Part shown: piece after piece, positions 15,381-23,982 of the stretch
Layout: each line of letters starts with the position of its first letter
Numbering within the stretch: position 1 is the stretch's first letter
NCBI RefSeq assembly: GCF_028281565.1
Contig: NZ_JANQJQ010000021.1
Location: 310,001 to 374,000, forward strand
From: Seonamhaeicola sp.
GTDB lineage: Bacteria; Bacteroidota; Bacteroidia; Flavobacteriales; Flavobacteriaceae
Direction of reading: 5' to 3'
Length of the DNA stretch: 64,000 nucleotides
The notes under the pieces: generated by a model
What the model saw: the letters and a program-made list of their open reading frames with translations, nothing else
The model's database searches: none
What the model was told of the DNA's origin: nothing
Program-made: the position numbers and the translations under genes

Positions 15381-16694
15381 ATGAACCACCTTCCACTCAT
15401 CATAAAACGGGAATATTTAACCAAGGTTAAAAACAAATCGTTTATAATAATGACTATTTTAAGTCCTATTATCATGATAGCACTTATTGCGGTTGTGGCC
15501 TATTTATCTAATCTTAATAGTGAAAAAGTAAGGGTCATATCCATATTAGATGAATCCGGTTTGGTTAAAGACGTTTTTAAAAGCACGGATAAGACAACTT
15601 ATGATCCCCTGGAAGGGATGTCCTTAGACGTTGCCAAAGAACTGGTGGATGAAAGTTCTAGTTACGGGTTACTTCATATAGAAAAGTTTACGGATCTGGA
15701 CTCTGTTTCAAAGCATATTAAGTTTTATTCCGAGGAATCACCATCATTACCGCTAATTACAGACCTGGAAGAAAAACTTGGAAATCACTTTACCAATTTA
15801 AAACTTGAAGAAGCCGACATTGATATTTCAAAAATAGAAGCCTCCAAAGTCTATATAAATATTGGACAAGAGAATTTTTCAGGTGAGGAATCTTCAAAAG
15901 TGGATAGCATCATTAAACTTATTTTTGGTTGTGCCGCGGGTTATTTGTTGTTCATGTTCATCATCATTTACGGGAACATGATCATGCGTAGTGTTATTGA
16001 AGAGAAGACCAGCAGAATTATTGAGGTGATCATTTCTTCGGTAAAACCGGTGCAGCTTATGTTAGGGAAGATTATCGGAACATCCCTGGCGGGCATTACA
16101 CAATTTGTTATTTGGGTGATATTCGGAGGCCTTTTAATGACCATTGTTTCTCTTGTTTTAGGAATAAGTTTAATAGATTCTTCAATGCCGCAACAAGAAC
16201 TTATGGAAATGGCATCACAACGTGAGGGCGTGGAATTCTATTTCGAATCATTTAAACAGGCTTTAACTAATATGCCTTTAATGAACCTCATTGTAGCCTT
16301 TATTTTTTTCTTTATTGGTGGCTATTTGTTATACAGCTCCTTGTATGCTGCCATTGGAGCCGCCGTGGATAATGAAACCGACACCCAGCAATTTATGTTG
16401 CCCATTTTAATGCCCTTAATTCTGGCAGTTTATATTGGTATTTTTACCGTTATTGAAGATCCGCATGGTACCGTTTCAACGGTATTTTCATATATACCTT
16501 TAACATCCCCGGTGGTGATGCTTATGCGGATTCCGTTTGGTGTTCCCATATGGCAACAATTATTATCACTATTAATTTTAATAGGAACTTTTATGTTTAC
16601 AGTGTGGTTCGCAGCAAAAATTTACAGGGTTGGTATATTAATGTACGGTAAAAAACCAGGTTATAAAGAACTGATTAAGTGGATGAAATACTAA
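15381..16694 (+). CDS. ABC-2 type permease (NatB/YhaP-like)
   Basis: The 437-residue protein has one N-terminal helix (about 20-43), a ~130-residue extracytoplasmic domain, and five to six helices from about residue 175 to the end, the ABC-2 membrane 3 layout. EEKTSRIIEVIISSVKP between helices is the conserved coupling segment found in NatB-like permeases. It partners with the ATPase just upstream. MscS starts 4 bases after its stop. Substrate unknown; families named for Na+ export have this architecture. Confidence 0.9.
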   Translation: MNHLPLIIKREYLTKVKNKSFIIMTILSPIIMIALIAVVAYLSNLNSEKVRVISILDESGLVKDVFKSTDKTTYDPLEGMSLDVAKELVDESSSYGLLHIEKFTDLDSVSKHIKFYSEESPSLPLITDLEEKLGNHFTNLKLEEADIDISKIEASKVYINIGQENFSGEESSKVDSIIKLIFGCAAGYLLFMFIIIYGNMIMRSVIEEKTSRIIEVIISSVKPVQLMLGKIIGTSLAGITQFVIWVIFGGLLMTIVSLVLGISLIDSSMPQQELMEMASQREGVEFYFESFKQALTNMPLMNLIVAFIFFFIGGYLLYSSLYAAIGAAVDNETDTQQFMLPILMPLILAVYIGIFTVIEDPHGTVSTVFSYIPLTSPVVMLMRIPFGVPIWQQLLSLLILIGTFMFTVWFAAKIYRVGILMYGKKPGYKELIKWMKY

Positions 16695-16698
16695 GTTA

Positions 16699-17535
16699 AT
16701 GGAGACAATAAAAGAATTTTTATCTAAAGTACTCATTGAAAATGCTGATGAAACCATTAGAATCACTGTAGGTACAGTGGTGCTTTTGATCGTTGTACTT
16801 TTTCTAACCCATTTGATGTTAAAGGCTATAAGAGTCTTTACAACCAGAAAATTAAAGGAAGAAGATAAATACAGGTTTAAAGCTGTCTTCTCCTTTTTAA
16901 AATACCTCATTTTTTGTGTGGTAATTGTAGTTGCTTTAGACTCTTCCGGAGTTCAGGTAACAGCTATTTTGGCAGCCTCTACAGCATTGTTTGTCGGTAT
17001 TGGTCTGGGCATGCAGAAGCTGTTTCAGGATATTATTTCCGGTATTTTTATTTTAGTCGATAGAACGGTGGCTATAAATGATGTTATTGAAATAGATAAA
17101 AAAGTGGGAAAGGTTACCGAGATAAATTTACGAACTACGAAAGCGGTGACCAATGATGATAAGATCCTTGTAATTCCTAATCATAAATTTTTAACCGAAA
17201 TTTTATACAACTGGACCCAAAATAATGTGGTGACCAGGGAATTTGTTGAGGTTGGTGTAGCTTATGGTACGGATGTTGATTTAGTGAAAGCATTGCTTTT
17301 AGGAATAGCGGTTCAGGAAGAAGCTATTTTAAACAATCCCGAGCCTATTGTATTATTTGAGGATTTTGGCGATAGTGCTTTAAAATTTAAATTGCATTTC
17401 TATATAAGCGATAGTTTTAACGTACCACTTATAAAAAGTGATTTGCGTTATAAAATAGACAAAACATTTAATGAGAATAATATTAAGATACCGTTTCCGC
17501 AAAGAGATGTGTATCTGTATAATCAAAACCCATAA
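16699..17535 (+). CDS. MscS-family mechanosensitive channel
   Basis: The 278-residue protein has three N-terminal helices (about 20-42, 63-83, 87-115), the third carrying the pore-lining motif GIGLGMQKLFQDIISGIFIL, and a soluble beta/alpha-beta cage domain (VGKVTEINLRTTKAVTNDDK; IVLFEDFGDSALKFKLHFYI). Such channels open under membrane tension to release solutes during osmotic downshock. Its place between an exporter and a regulator in one operon suggests a link with envelope or ionic stress; that is inference. Confidence 0.93.
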   Translation: METIKEFLSKVLIENADETIRITVGTVVLLIVVLFLTHLMLKAIRVFTTRKLKEEDKYRFKAVFSFLKYLIFCVVIVVALDSSGVQVTAILAASTALFVGIGLGMQKLFQDIISGIFILVDRTVAINDVIEIDKKVGKVTEINLRTTKAVTNDDKILVIPNHKFLTEILYNWTQNNVVTREFVEVGVAYGTDVDLVKALLLGIAVQEEAILNNPEPIVLFEDFGDSALKFKLHFYISDSFNVPLIKSDLRYKIDKTFNENNIKIPFPQRDVYLYNQNP

Positions 17536-17537
17536 GA

Positions 17538-18701
17538 ATGCCTAAAATATTAGTAATTGAAGACGAAGCGGCTATTAGAAGAGTACTTGTTAAAATTCTT
17601 TCCGAAGAAAGTGACACCTATCAGGTAGAAGAATCCGAAGATGGTTTGGCCGGAATAGAAAAAATAAAAAATGATGATTTCGATTTAGTGCTTTGTGATA
17701 TTAAGATGCCAAAAATGGATGGTGTTGAAGTACTGGAAGCCGTTAAAAAGATAAAACCTGAAATTCCTATTGTCATGATTTCCGGTCATGGTGATCTGGA
17801 TACGGCTGTAAATACCATGCGTTTGGGAGCCTATGATTATATATCGAAACCACCGGATTTAAACAGGTTACTGAATACGGTTAGAAACGCCTTAGACCGA
17901 AAAGAGTTAGTTGTAGAAAACAAAATACTAAAGAAAAAGGTCAGTAAGAAGTATGAAATGGTAGGCGAGAGTGAAGGCATTTCTCAAATAAAGGACATTA
18001 TTGAAAAAGTAGCACCAACAGATGCCCGTGTTTTAATTATAGGGCCAAACGGTACCGGTAAGGAAATTGTAGCGCATTGGCTGCATGAAAAGAGTGAACG
18101 TTCCAAAGGTAATATGATTGAGGTAAATTGTGCTGCCATACCAAGTGAATTGATTGAAAGTGAATTGTTCGGTCATGTCAAGGGTGCTTTTACAAGTGCT
18201 GCTAAAGACAGAGCCGGAAAATTTGAAGCGGCCAATGGCGGTACTATTTTTCTGGACGAGATTGGTGATATGAGCTTGTCGGCGCAAGCAAAGGTGCTCA
18301 GGGCATTGCAGGAAAACAAAATTCAACGTGTTGGAAGTGATAAAGACATCAAAGTGAATGTACGCGTCATAGCAGCAACCAACAAAAATTTAAAAAAGGA
18401 AATAGAAGACGGTAAATTCCGGGAAGACCTGTATCACAGGTTAGCGGTCATACTTATTAAAGTACCGGCTTTAAATGAAAGACGGGATGATATTCCGTTA
18501 TTAGTAAATCATTTTGCTGATAAAATAGCAGGAGAGCAGGGAACCGCTAAAAAAGCATTTTCAGACAAGGCCATCAAGTTGCTTCAAGACTATGACTGGA
18601 CGGGTAATATTCGTGAACTACGAAATGTAGTTGAACGTTTGATCATTCTTGGAGGTAGTGAAGTCAGTGAACAGGATGTAAAACTTTTTGCGGCAAAGTA
18701 A
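17538..18701 (+). CDS. NtrC-like response regulator lacking a DNA-binding domain
   Basis: An N-terminal receiver domain has the phospho-acceptor Asp54 (LVLCDIKMPKMDG) and the conserved Lys in YDYISKPPD. The AAA+ domain has Walker A GPNGTGKE (from about residue 169), the sigma-54 contact loop as GAFTSA (about 216-221; consensus GAFTGA), Walker B GGTIFLDEIGDM and the arginine finger FREDLYHRL. The protein ends soon after RNVVERLIILGG with no Fis-type helix-turn-helix. It could act from solution on sigma-54 or on another partner. The Gly-to-Ser change in the loop may weaken sigma-54 binding. It starts 2 bases after MscS. Confidence 0.9.
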   Translation: MPKILVIEDEAAIRRVLVKILSEESDTYQVEESEDGLAGIEKIKNDDFDLVLCDIKMPKMDGVEVLEAVKKIKPEIPIVMISGHGDLDTAVNTMRLGAYDYISKPPDLNRLLNTVRNALDRKELVVENKILKKKVSKKYEMVGESEGISQIKDIIEKVAPTDARVLIIGPNGTGKEIVAHWLHEKSERSKGNMIEVNCAAIPSELIESELFGHVKGAFTSAAKDRAGKFEAANGGTIFLDEIGDMSLSAQAKVLRALQENKIQRVGSDKDIKVNVRVIAATNKNLKKEIEDGKFREDLYHRLAVILIKVPALNERRDDIPLLVNHFADKIAGEQGTAKKAFSDKAIKLLQDYDWTGNIRELRNVVERLIILGGSEVSEQDVKLFAAK

Positions 18702-18716
18702 AATAAAAAGCTGTTT

Positions 18717-18786
18717 GTCATTCTGAACGCAGTGAAGCATCTTTCACAAAACTAATTAAGAGATTCTTCACTGCGTTCAGAATGAC
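18717..18786. repeat. Dispersed repeat, family II, paired as an inverted repeat
   Basis: The 26-base arms 18717-18742 (GTCATTCTGAACGCAGTGAA then GCATCT) and 18761-18786 are reverse complements except for one position. The element lies between convergent genes and is followed by T-runs, so it can fold into a long hairpin that serves as a two-way terminator. Confidence 0.8.
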
Positions 18787-18791
18787 ATTTT

Positions 18792-19520
18792 TTAAATGTT
18801 ATTCAATTCCGCTAAATAGGAATTGGTTACTTTTTTAATATTATCAATGAAGTAAGCTTTAATGTCTTCAGGTTCCTCACTTAATAATTCATCTTTACTT
18901 TTATTGCTGACAGAAAGCTCAGAACTGCTTCCGTACCTTCTTAAAAGTTCATTATAAGTTTCAATATTTAAAGATAGGGCTTCTTCATATTTTTTAATAA
19001 GTTTTTCTTTTTCAAGGTTAGAAGCCTTTACTTTTTGCTCCTCCAGCTTTTTGGCAATAGCTTCCTCTTTTCGTTTTAATTCAAGCCGCTGTTGCTCCAA
19101 TCGTTCTTTTTCAATCTGCAAGGCATTTAATTCATCGGCTTTACCTGCACCGGCTTCAGCTGTAAATTCATTTAAGGCGGTTATGGTTTGTTGCCCAATT
19201 TCTTTGGCTCTTTTTACAAAGAAGCGACCATCTTCAAAAGTTTCGGCATGTGCTACTTTTGACAATAACTCTGCGCCTTTATAAGCCAAATTATAAGCGG
19301 ACTCGCAACCGCATTGCTTTAAATTGACTTTTGCCTTTTCAAAAGACTTTAAGGACTTTTCTGAATAATACTTTAAATGATCTAAATTATTTGATTCGTA
19401 GGCATCCTTTACATTGGAATAGGCATATATCAGATTGGAATCGGCATCAGAACAAAAATCCTGTGCAAAAATCTGTGAAACCGTTAAAAGTGCGAGTAAA
19501 AAAATGTAGGCTTTTTTCAT
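18792..19520 (-). CDS. Secreted coiled-coil protein of unknown function
   Basis: The 242-residue protein has a signal peptide (residues 1-19, ending IFAQ), a helical region with three cysteines (DFCSDA; LKQCGCESAYNLAY) that resembles a short helical-repeat bundle, and a charged Glu/Lys/Gln coiled coil (about 130-175). The C-terminal ~60 residues are acidic. No enzymatic motif is present. It is a monocistronic gene converging on the preceding operon. I recognise it only as a periplasmic type common in flavobacteria. Confidence 0.7.
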   Translation of the reverse strand: MKKAYIFLLALLTVSQIFAQDFCSDADSNLIYAYSNVKDAYESNNLDHLKYYSEKSLKSFEKAKVNLKQCGCESAYNLAYKGAELLSKVAHAETFEDGRFFVKRAKEIGQQTITALNEFTAEAGAGKADELNALQIEKERLEQQRLELKRKEEAIAKKLEEQKVKASNLEKEKLIKKYEEALSLNIETYNELLRRYGSSSELSVSNKSKDELLSEEPEDIKAYFIDNIKKVTNSYLAELNNI

Positions 19521-19628
19521 CGTAATTTGGGGTTGGTTAGTAAGTAGGTTCGTTCAAAAGTATAAAAAACATATTTAATGGGCGTGCATTTCATCGAAAT
19601 TATAAAATTAGAGTGTTTAAATATTAGA

Positions 19629-19636
19629 TACTTTTG
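19629..19636 (+). promoter_or_regulatory. -7 box TACTTTTG upstream of a small membrane ORF
   Basis: TACTTTTG is an exact TAnnTTTG match 39 bases before the ATG at 19676, and supports that small gene being real. Confidence 0.5.
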
Positions 19637-19675
19637 TTTAACTATTTTTTTTAAGCTTTACTATATTTTGATATT

Positions 19676-19837
19676 ATGATTTGTATTTCATTGCAAAAAG
19701 GCAAACCTTTTAGTGGCCCTGTTGACCCTAAATCGACACCTATTAATGAGACAGGAGATTTCCCTTTTTTTCTCGTTGTGGTTTCCTTGATATTAATCAT
19801 TCTTGCTATTAGAACATTATTAAAAAAATATAAATGA
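19676..19837 (+). CDS. Small single-helix membrane protein (53 residues)
   Basis: ATG at 19676 opens a 53-codon frame. The N-terminal part is Pro-rich (KPFSGPVDPKSTPINETGDF), followed by a hydrophobic helix (FPFFLVVVSLILIILAIRTL) and a basic end LKKYK. The Pro-rich run before one helix and the positive tail recalls short flavobacterial proteins with a PxxPxDxG-type motif before a terminal helix. A perfect -7 box lies upstream. The rest of 19521-19996 shows no other gene. Confidence 0.5.
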   Translation: MICISLQKGKPFSGPVDPKSTPINETGDFPFFLVVVSLILIILAIRTLLKKYK

Positions 19838-19996
19838 TTCTTTTACATTAGAGTTTGTCTCCTTAGATATTTTATAATCCCGGTGTAATAGAAGTTCTGT
19901 TCTCTAGGCTGTTTTGGTGTTATGATGATGTACTTTTTCTTGCATTTGAGATACTACGGGTTTTAGTATCTTTAGGGAAAATATAATTTAATCCAT

Positions 19997-20848
19997 ATGA
20001 GTGAATATAAAGTAACTTCAAATATTTCCTTAAAAGACAGGCCAACCAGGGTAATTATTGATGATGCCGAGAAAGAATTAAAGCAAATAAGAAAGAAACT
20101 GGGAAAACTTCAGGATACTATGTATGCCCACGGTAAGTATGCCGTTTTGGTGTGTTTACAAGGTATGGATACTGCTGGAAAGGACAGTTTGATCAGAGAG
20201 GTTTTTAAAGACTTTAATGTTAGGGGCGTCGAGGTGCATAGTTTTAAGGTACCTACGGAATTAGAGTTGAAACACGATTATATTTGGAGGCACTATATTG
20301 CATTGCCTAAAAGAGGAAAATTTGGGGTTTTTAACAGAACCCATTATGAAAATGTATTGGTTACCAGGGTACATCCGGGTTATATATTAAGTGAAAATAT
20401 ACCAGCGGTTCACTCGGTAGACGATATCAATGATGCCTTTTGGGATGCTAGATTTGAACAAATAAACAACTTTGAAAAGCATATTGCTGATAACGGAACC
20501 ATCATTTTTAAATTCTTTTTGAACCTGTCTAAAGAAGAGCAAAAGTATCGTCTTTTAAGACGCCTGAACAAACAGGAAAAGAATTGGAAATTTTCTCCGG
20601 GCGATCTAAAGGAACGCAAACTTTGGGATAAATATCAAGTGTGTTACGAAGAGGCTATAAACAGAACATCAAAGCCATATGCCCCCTGGTATACCATTCC
20701 GGCAGATGATAAGCCATCAGCAAGATATATGGTGGCTAAAATTATTTACGATACACTTAAAACATATACTGATATAGCTGAACCTGAGTTAGAGGATGAT
20801 ATTAAAGCCAATATAGAACTATATAAACAGCAATTAAATGATGAATAG
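19997..20848 (+). CDS. ppk2: Polyphosphate kinase 2 family protein
   Basis: PPK2 enzymes transfer phosphate between polyphosphate and nucleotides. The 283-residue single-domain protein has Walker A in VLVCLQGMDTAGKDSLIREV, the lid/substrate segment VHSFKVPTELELKHDYIWRH, and Walker B FGVFNRTHYENVLVTRVHPG. Single-domain length and the sequence pattern fit class I or III, which favour ADP/AMP phosphorylation; class cannot be fixed by eye. The next gene overlaps its end by 11 bases, so the two are translationally coupled. Confidence 0.93.
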   Translation: MSEYKVTSNISLKDRPTRVIIDDAEKELKQIRKKLGKLQDTMYAHGKYAVLVCLQGMDTAGKDSLIREVFKDFNVRGVEVHSFKVPTELELKHDYIWRHYIALPKRGKFGVFNRTHYENVLVTRVHPGYILSENIPAVHSVDDINDAFWDARFEQINNFEKHIADNGTIIFKFFLNLSKEEQKYRLLRRLNKQEKNWKFSPGDLKERKLWDKYQVCYEEAINRTSKPYAPWYTIPADDKPSARYMVAKIIYDTLKTYTDIAEPELEDDIKANIELYKQQLNDE

Positions 20849-21398
20849 ATTAATTTTAATTTTCGTTTTGTTATTAACAACCCCAAGCTTTTCTCAAAAC
20901 GATTCTGAAGCATTACCTTTTAGCAAAATAGAGGCGTATCCCGAAACCTACAATTCTAATTTAATAGTAGCCAGAATGGTTGATGGCCTTGGATTCAGGT
21001 ATTATTGGGCTACAGAAGGGCTAAGAGCCATTGATTTGGCTTATAAACCCAGTGAATCCGGTCGTACTTCACAAGAAACCATTGACCATATTTACGGATT
21101 ATCACGGTTTATAAGAAATAGTGTTTTAGAACATAATAAAGACGAAAATAAAAGCGAATTAGATTTTGCTGAAAAACGCAAACAAACACTTTTAAATTTG
21201 AAAGTGGTATCGGATGCGTTTAAAAACTCGAAAGAAACATTTAAGTTTGAAGCTACGTCGGTTCCTTTTTGGAATATTATTAATGGCCCAATATCGGATG
21301 CTTTATGGCATTGCGGACAAGTGGTTATGTTAAGGCGTGCTTCCGGGAATCCGTTTAATTCTAAAGTATCGGTGTTTCAGGGTAAGCTCAGAGAATAA
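20838..21398 (+). CDS. Exported DinB-like protein
   Basis: The 186-residue protein has a signal peptide (about residues 1-20, ending PSFSQ) and a four-helix-bundle pattern. The C-terminal segment ISDALWHCGQVVMLRRASGN resembles DinB/YfiT metal-binding proteins, where HxGQ and a nearby Arg are conserved; two further His of the metal site may be H86-like residues earlier (ETIDHIYG). Secreted DinB-like proteins have no assigned function. Two ATG codons (20838 and 20841) overlap the ppk2 end; the first is used here. Confidence 0.7.
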   Translation: MMNRLILIFVLLLTTPSFSQNDSEALPFSKIEAYPETYNSNLIVARMVDGLGFRYYWATEGLRAIDLAYKPSESGRTSQETIDHIYGLSRFIRNSVLEHNKDENKSELDFAEKRKQTLLNLKVVSDAFKNSKETFKFEATSVPFWNIINGPISDALWHCGQVVMLRRASGNPFNSKVSVFQGKLRE

Positions 21399-22697
21399 TT
21401 ACGTTCTTTTTGAAGCGACCTTAATTATCAGAAAGATCAGAGATAGAACGCCGATAAAAATTGTGGTTCCGATCATTTCTTTAGCAGAAATATTAGATAG
21501 GAAATACAGGATTATTATGACGGATAGTACAGGTACTGTGAAACCTCCCGGAATTTTAAATGCTGTATCATGTTTTTTTTGTGATCTTCTTAGTTTGATG
21601 ACCGATAAGGCCACGCCCAAATAAACTAACAACATAGCACTACTGGCTATAACAGCAAGCGTTTTAAAACTACTGGTGGCGGCCAATATAAAACCAATGA
21701 TTCCATAACAGATTATTGCTATATGGGGCGTAGCGAACGTTTTATGAATTTTAGAAAGTGCTTTTATCGGGATAACACGATCTCTTGACAGGGCGTACAA
21801 TATACGTGGGTTATTCAGTATGGACCCACTTAAAAACCCGAACATAGACACAACCGCACCGATAAACAGCAGGGAGAAGCCTATAGGCCCAAAGGCCACT
21901 TTTGCTGCTTCCGCCAGGGGGGCTGCTTCAAAATTTGGTAATTCATCTCCTAACAAGCCCTGGGATACGGACTGAATTAAAAGATACATTATTATGACTA
22001 CCGAAATACTAATAAAAATAGCCCTGGGGATCGTCCTTTTCGGATTTAAAACTTCACCTCCAACCACCAATCCGGTTTCTGCACCCTGAAAAGCAAAAAA
22101 TAAGATTAACGAAGTTTCTCCTATGGTTTTTATTTCCGGAAAACCATCCATTTTTAAGTTGGTCATATCGGCACCAATCCATCCAATAGTTACTAATATC
22201 AGCAACGGTGTAAGTTTCGCTATAGTATTGAACTTCACCAGGCCAATACCTTGTTTAATGCCTATAATATTAACATACACAAAGCCTGAGAAAATAAGAA
22301 CAAGAAAAGACAGGCGAACATAACCATTTTCAAAAAAAGGAACCGCAGTAGCTAAAATATTCACCAGGGCATTTGAAACGGCAGCATCAGCAAACAAAGC
22401 TGCTCCAATAGCAAAAATGCCTCCTAAAAAGCCTGCATAATTTCCAAAGGCTGTTTCTATATAAGTATAGGGGCCTCCGGTATTGGTTACTTTACTTCCC
22501 GCTTCAGCAAAACATAGCATGACAAGCGCTATTAAAATACCGCAAAAAGCATAGGCAATAATACTGGAAGCTCCCATTTTGGATGCTATAATGGCCGGAA
22601 GTGCAAAAATACCGGCACCTATAATGATATTTACAACGTTGGCGGATAAACCGATGACACCAATACGCCTTTTTAGTCCTTCTTCTTGTTGTTTCAT
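21399..22697 (-). CDS. APC-superfamily amino acid permease
   Basis: The 432-residue protein has 12 predicted helices. Helix 1 carries the unwound glycine motif NIIIGAGIFALPA, and GSKVTNTGGPYTYIETAFGN follows helix 2, both typical of the APC/AGT families. Helix 6 has LILFFAFQGAETGLVVGGEV, the substrate-site region. It likely imports or exchanges amino acids at the cytoplasmic membrane. It converges on the DinB-like gene with no gap, and no ligand can be inferred. Confidence 0.88.
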   Translation of the reverse strand: MKQQEEGLKRRIGVIGLSANVVNIIIGAGIFALPAIIASKMGASSIIAYAFCGILIALVMLCFAEAGSKVTNTGGPYTYIETAFGNYAGFLGGIFAIGAALFADAAVSNALVNILATAVPFFENGYVRLSFLVLIFSGFVYVNIIGIKQGIGLVKFNTIAKLTPLLILVTIGWIGADMTNLKMDGFPEIKTIGETSLILFFAFQGAETGLVVGGEVLNPKRTIPRAIFISISVVIIMYLLIQSVSQGLLGDELPNFEAAPLAEAAKVAFGPIGFSLLFIGAVVSMFGFLSGSILNNPRILYALSRDRVIPIKALSKIHKTFATPHIAIICYGIIGFILAATSSFKTLAVIASSAMLLVYLGVALSVIKLRRSQKKHDTAFKIPGGFTVPVLSVIIILYFLSNISAKEMIGTTIFIGVLSLIFLIIKVASKRT

Positions 22698-22975
22698 AGA
22701 TTACTCTTGTTATGCAAATAGCTCAAATATCATTTATTTGTTTTAAAACTGAAAATAAATAAATTGTTCACCACTGCCCTGGGCAATAACCAATAAAAAT
22801 GTCATAATGGCCAAACATCGGAGTACATGGTAATGTTTTTTTCAACTTGTACATCTTTACAAGATATAACACAAAGAAGCATTGAGAAAAGTAAAGGCTT
22901 TAAAGTGGTTTTCATTGTGGTTGGTTTAGTGGTTAATTATTTTTGGTTTAAAATGTATTTAATAGAGGTACACAT
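22698..22975. other. Intergenic stretch without a supported gene
   Basis: A 66-codon frame at 22827-23027 has one hydrophobic stretch, but its last third runs through the hairpin of a terminator and it lacks a -7 box at the right distance. I do not call it. A short palindrome TGCCCTGGGCA occurs near 22774. Confidence 0.5.
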
Positions 22976-23007
22976 AAAAAAGTCCAACAATTTAGATGGA
23001 CTTTTTT
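22976..23007 (-). terminator. Terminator with perfect 11-bp stem
   Basis: AAAAAAGTCCA (22976-22986) pairs exactly with TGGACTTTTTT (22997-23007). A T-run follows on either strand. It lies downstream of the minus-strand gene ending at 23032 and is the natural end of that transcript. Confidence 0.8.
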
Positions 23008-23031
23008 ATGAATCATATGGATTTTAAAAAC

Positions 23032-23760
23032 TTAGTTTGATAATTCTTTTTGGAGCGTATACATGTAAGACCAATCTTTGTCTACACAAGCTCTGAATTT
23101 AGCTCTAAGCGCATCCGTTTTAGATTTACCATGGGCTTTTTCATAAACCTTCCAAACCCCATCCCTTTCAACATCTAAGGCCGCAAAGTTTTTAAATGGG
23201 ATACCGATAAAGTAATGAGGAACTTCCGGTGCGCCTCCCATAACGTTATACCAGGTACCTCGCCCGTCTCCTTCGGCTTTTTTAACCGCTTTACTAATTT
23301 CGGATACGACCTCATTAAAATCGGTAGAATTATTAACCTGTACGCTATAGACCCATACCAATCCGGTATCTTCAGGCATCGGAGCACTTCTGCTGACATC
23401 GGGTTTAGAACGTGCTATATTATAATGCACACTTTCTACATGAGGCATAATCAAGTTAACAACAATCATTCTGCATTCCTTTCCTGCCGGGTCGCCTTTT
23501 TCATCCATTTCAGCCCAATTAGCCATGACACTGGTCATAGTGTAAACATTGCCTTCTCCCTGGACACGTCGCCACATATTCCAGTTGTCTTCTCCCTTAT
23601 TTTCCAGATAACATTCTTTCCATGCTTTGACACCTTCAACAAATTGGGCGTCATGGCCTGTTTTTACGGTAATCTCCGATAGGTTTAATAAAAAGGATTC
23701 ATTTTCCTGTGCTACTACCAGTAAGGGGAGTAGTAACATTAAATACAATAATTTTTTCAT
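23032..23760 (-). CDS. Secreted protein of unknown function with two similar halves
   Basis: The 242-residue protein has a signal peptide (residues 1-17, ending VVAQ). Two stretches resemble each other: EITVKTGHDAQFVEGVKAWK with NWNMWRRVQGEGNVYTMTSV, and QVNNSTDFNEVVSEISKAVK with GTWYNVMGGAPEVPHYFIGI. This suggests two ferredoxin-like (dimeric alpha/beta barrel) modules in tandem. No catalytic motif is obvious. It is monocistronic with its own terminator. Confidence 0.65.
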   Translation of the reverse strand: MKKLLYLMLLLPLLVVAQENESFLLNLSEITVKTGHDAQFVEGVKAWKECYLENKGEDNWNMWRRVQGEGNVYTMTSVMANWAEMDEKGDPAGKECRMIVVNLIMPHVESVHYNIARSKPDVSRSAPMPEDTGLVWVYSVQVNNSTDFNEVVSEISKAVKKAEGDGRGTWYNVMGGAPEVPHYFIGIPFKNFAALDVERDGVWKVYEKAHGKSKTDALRAKFRACVDKDWSYMYTLQKELSN

Positions 23761-23932
23761 TTTGGTTGGTTTTAAATTATTAATATATATACACGTGTCA
23801 GAACGATTCTAACATCATTATGTATTAAAATTAATCTAGGGCAATCGGGTTAATTGTTGCTATTAGGGAAGGGAGAAAGTAGTCTGCTATTATAGATTTC
23901 GATACTAAATATAGGGTTTTTTTATATGTAAA

Positions 23933-23962
23933 AAAAATGCCCAACATGTGTTGAGCATTTTT
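23933..23962 (-). terminator. Terminator downstream of lysA
   Basis: AAAAATGC (23933-23940) and GCATTTTT (23955-23962) form the base of a hairpin whose upper part is CAACA / TGTTG. It lies 21 bases past the lysA stop. Confidence 0.7.
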
Positions 23963-23982
23963 AACTAAGATTTAACCTTGGA

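Noticed and set aside
22827-23027. 66-codon frame with a hydrophobic stretch
   Set aside because: It runs through a perfect terminator hairpin, has no suitable promoter, and the neighbouring genes are on the other strand.
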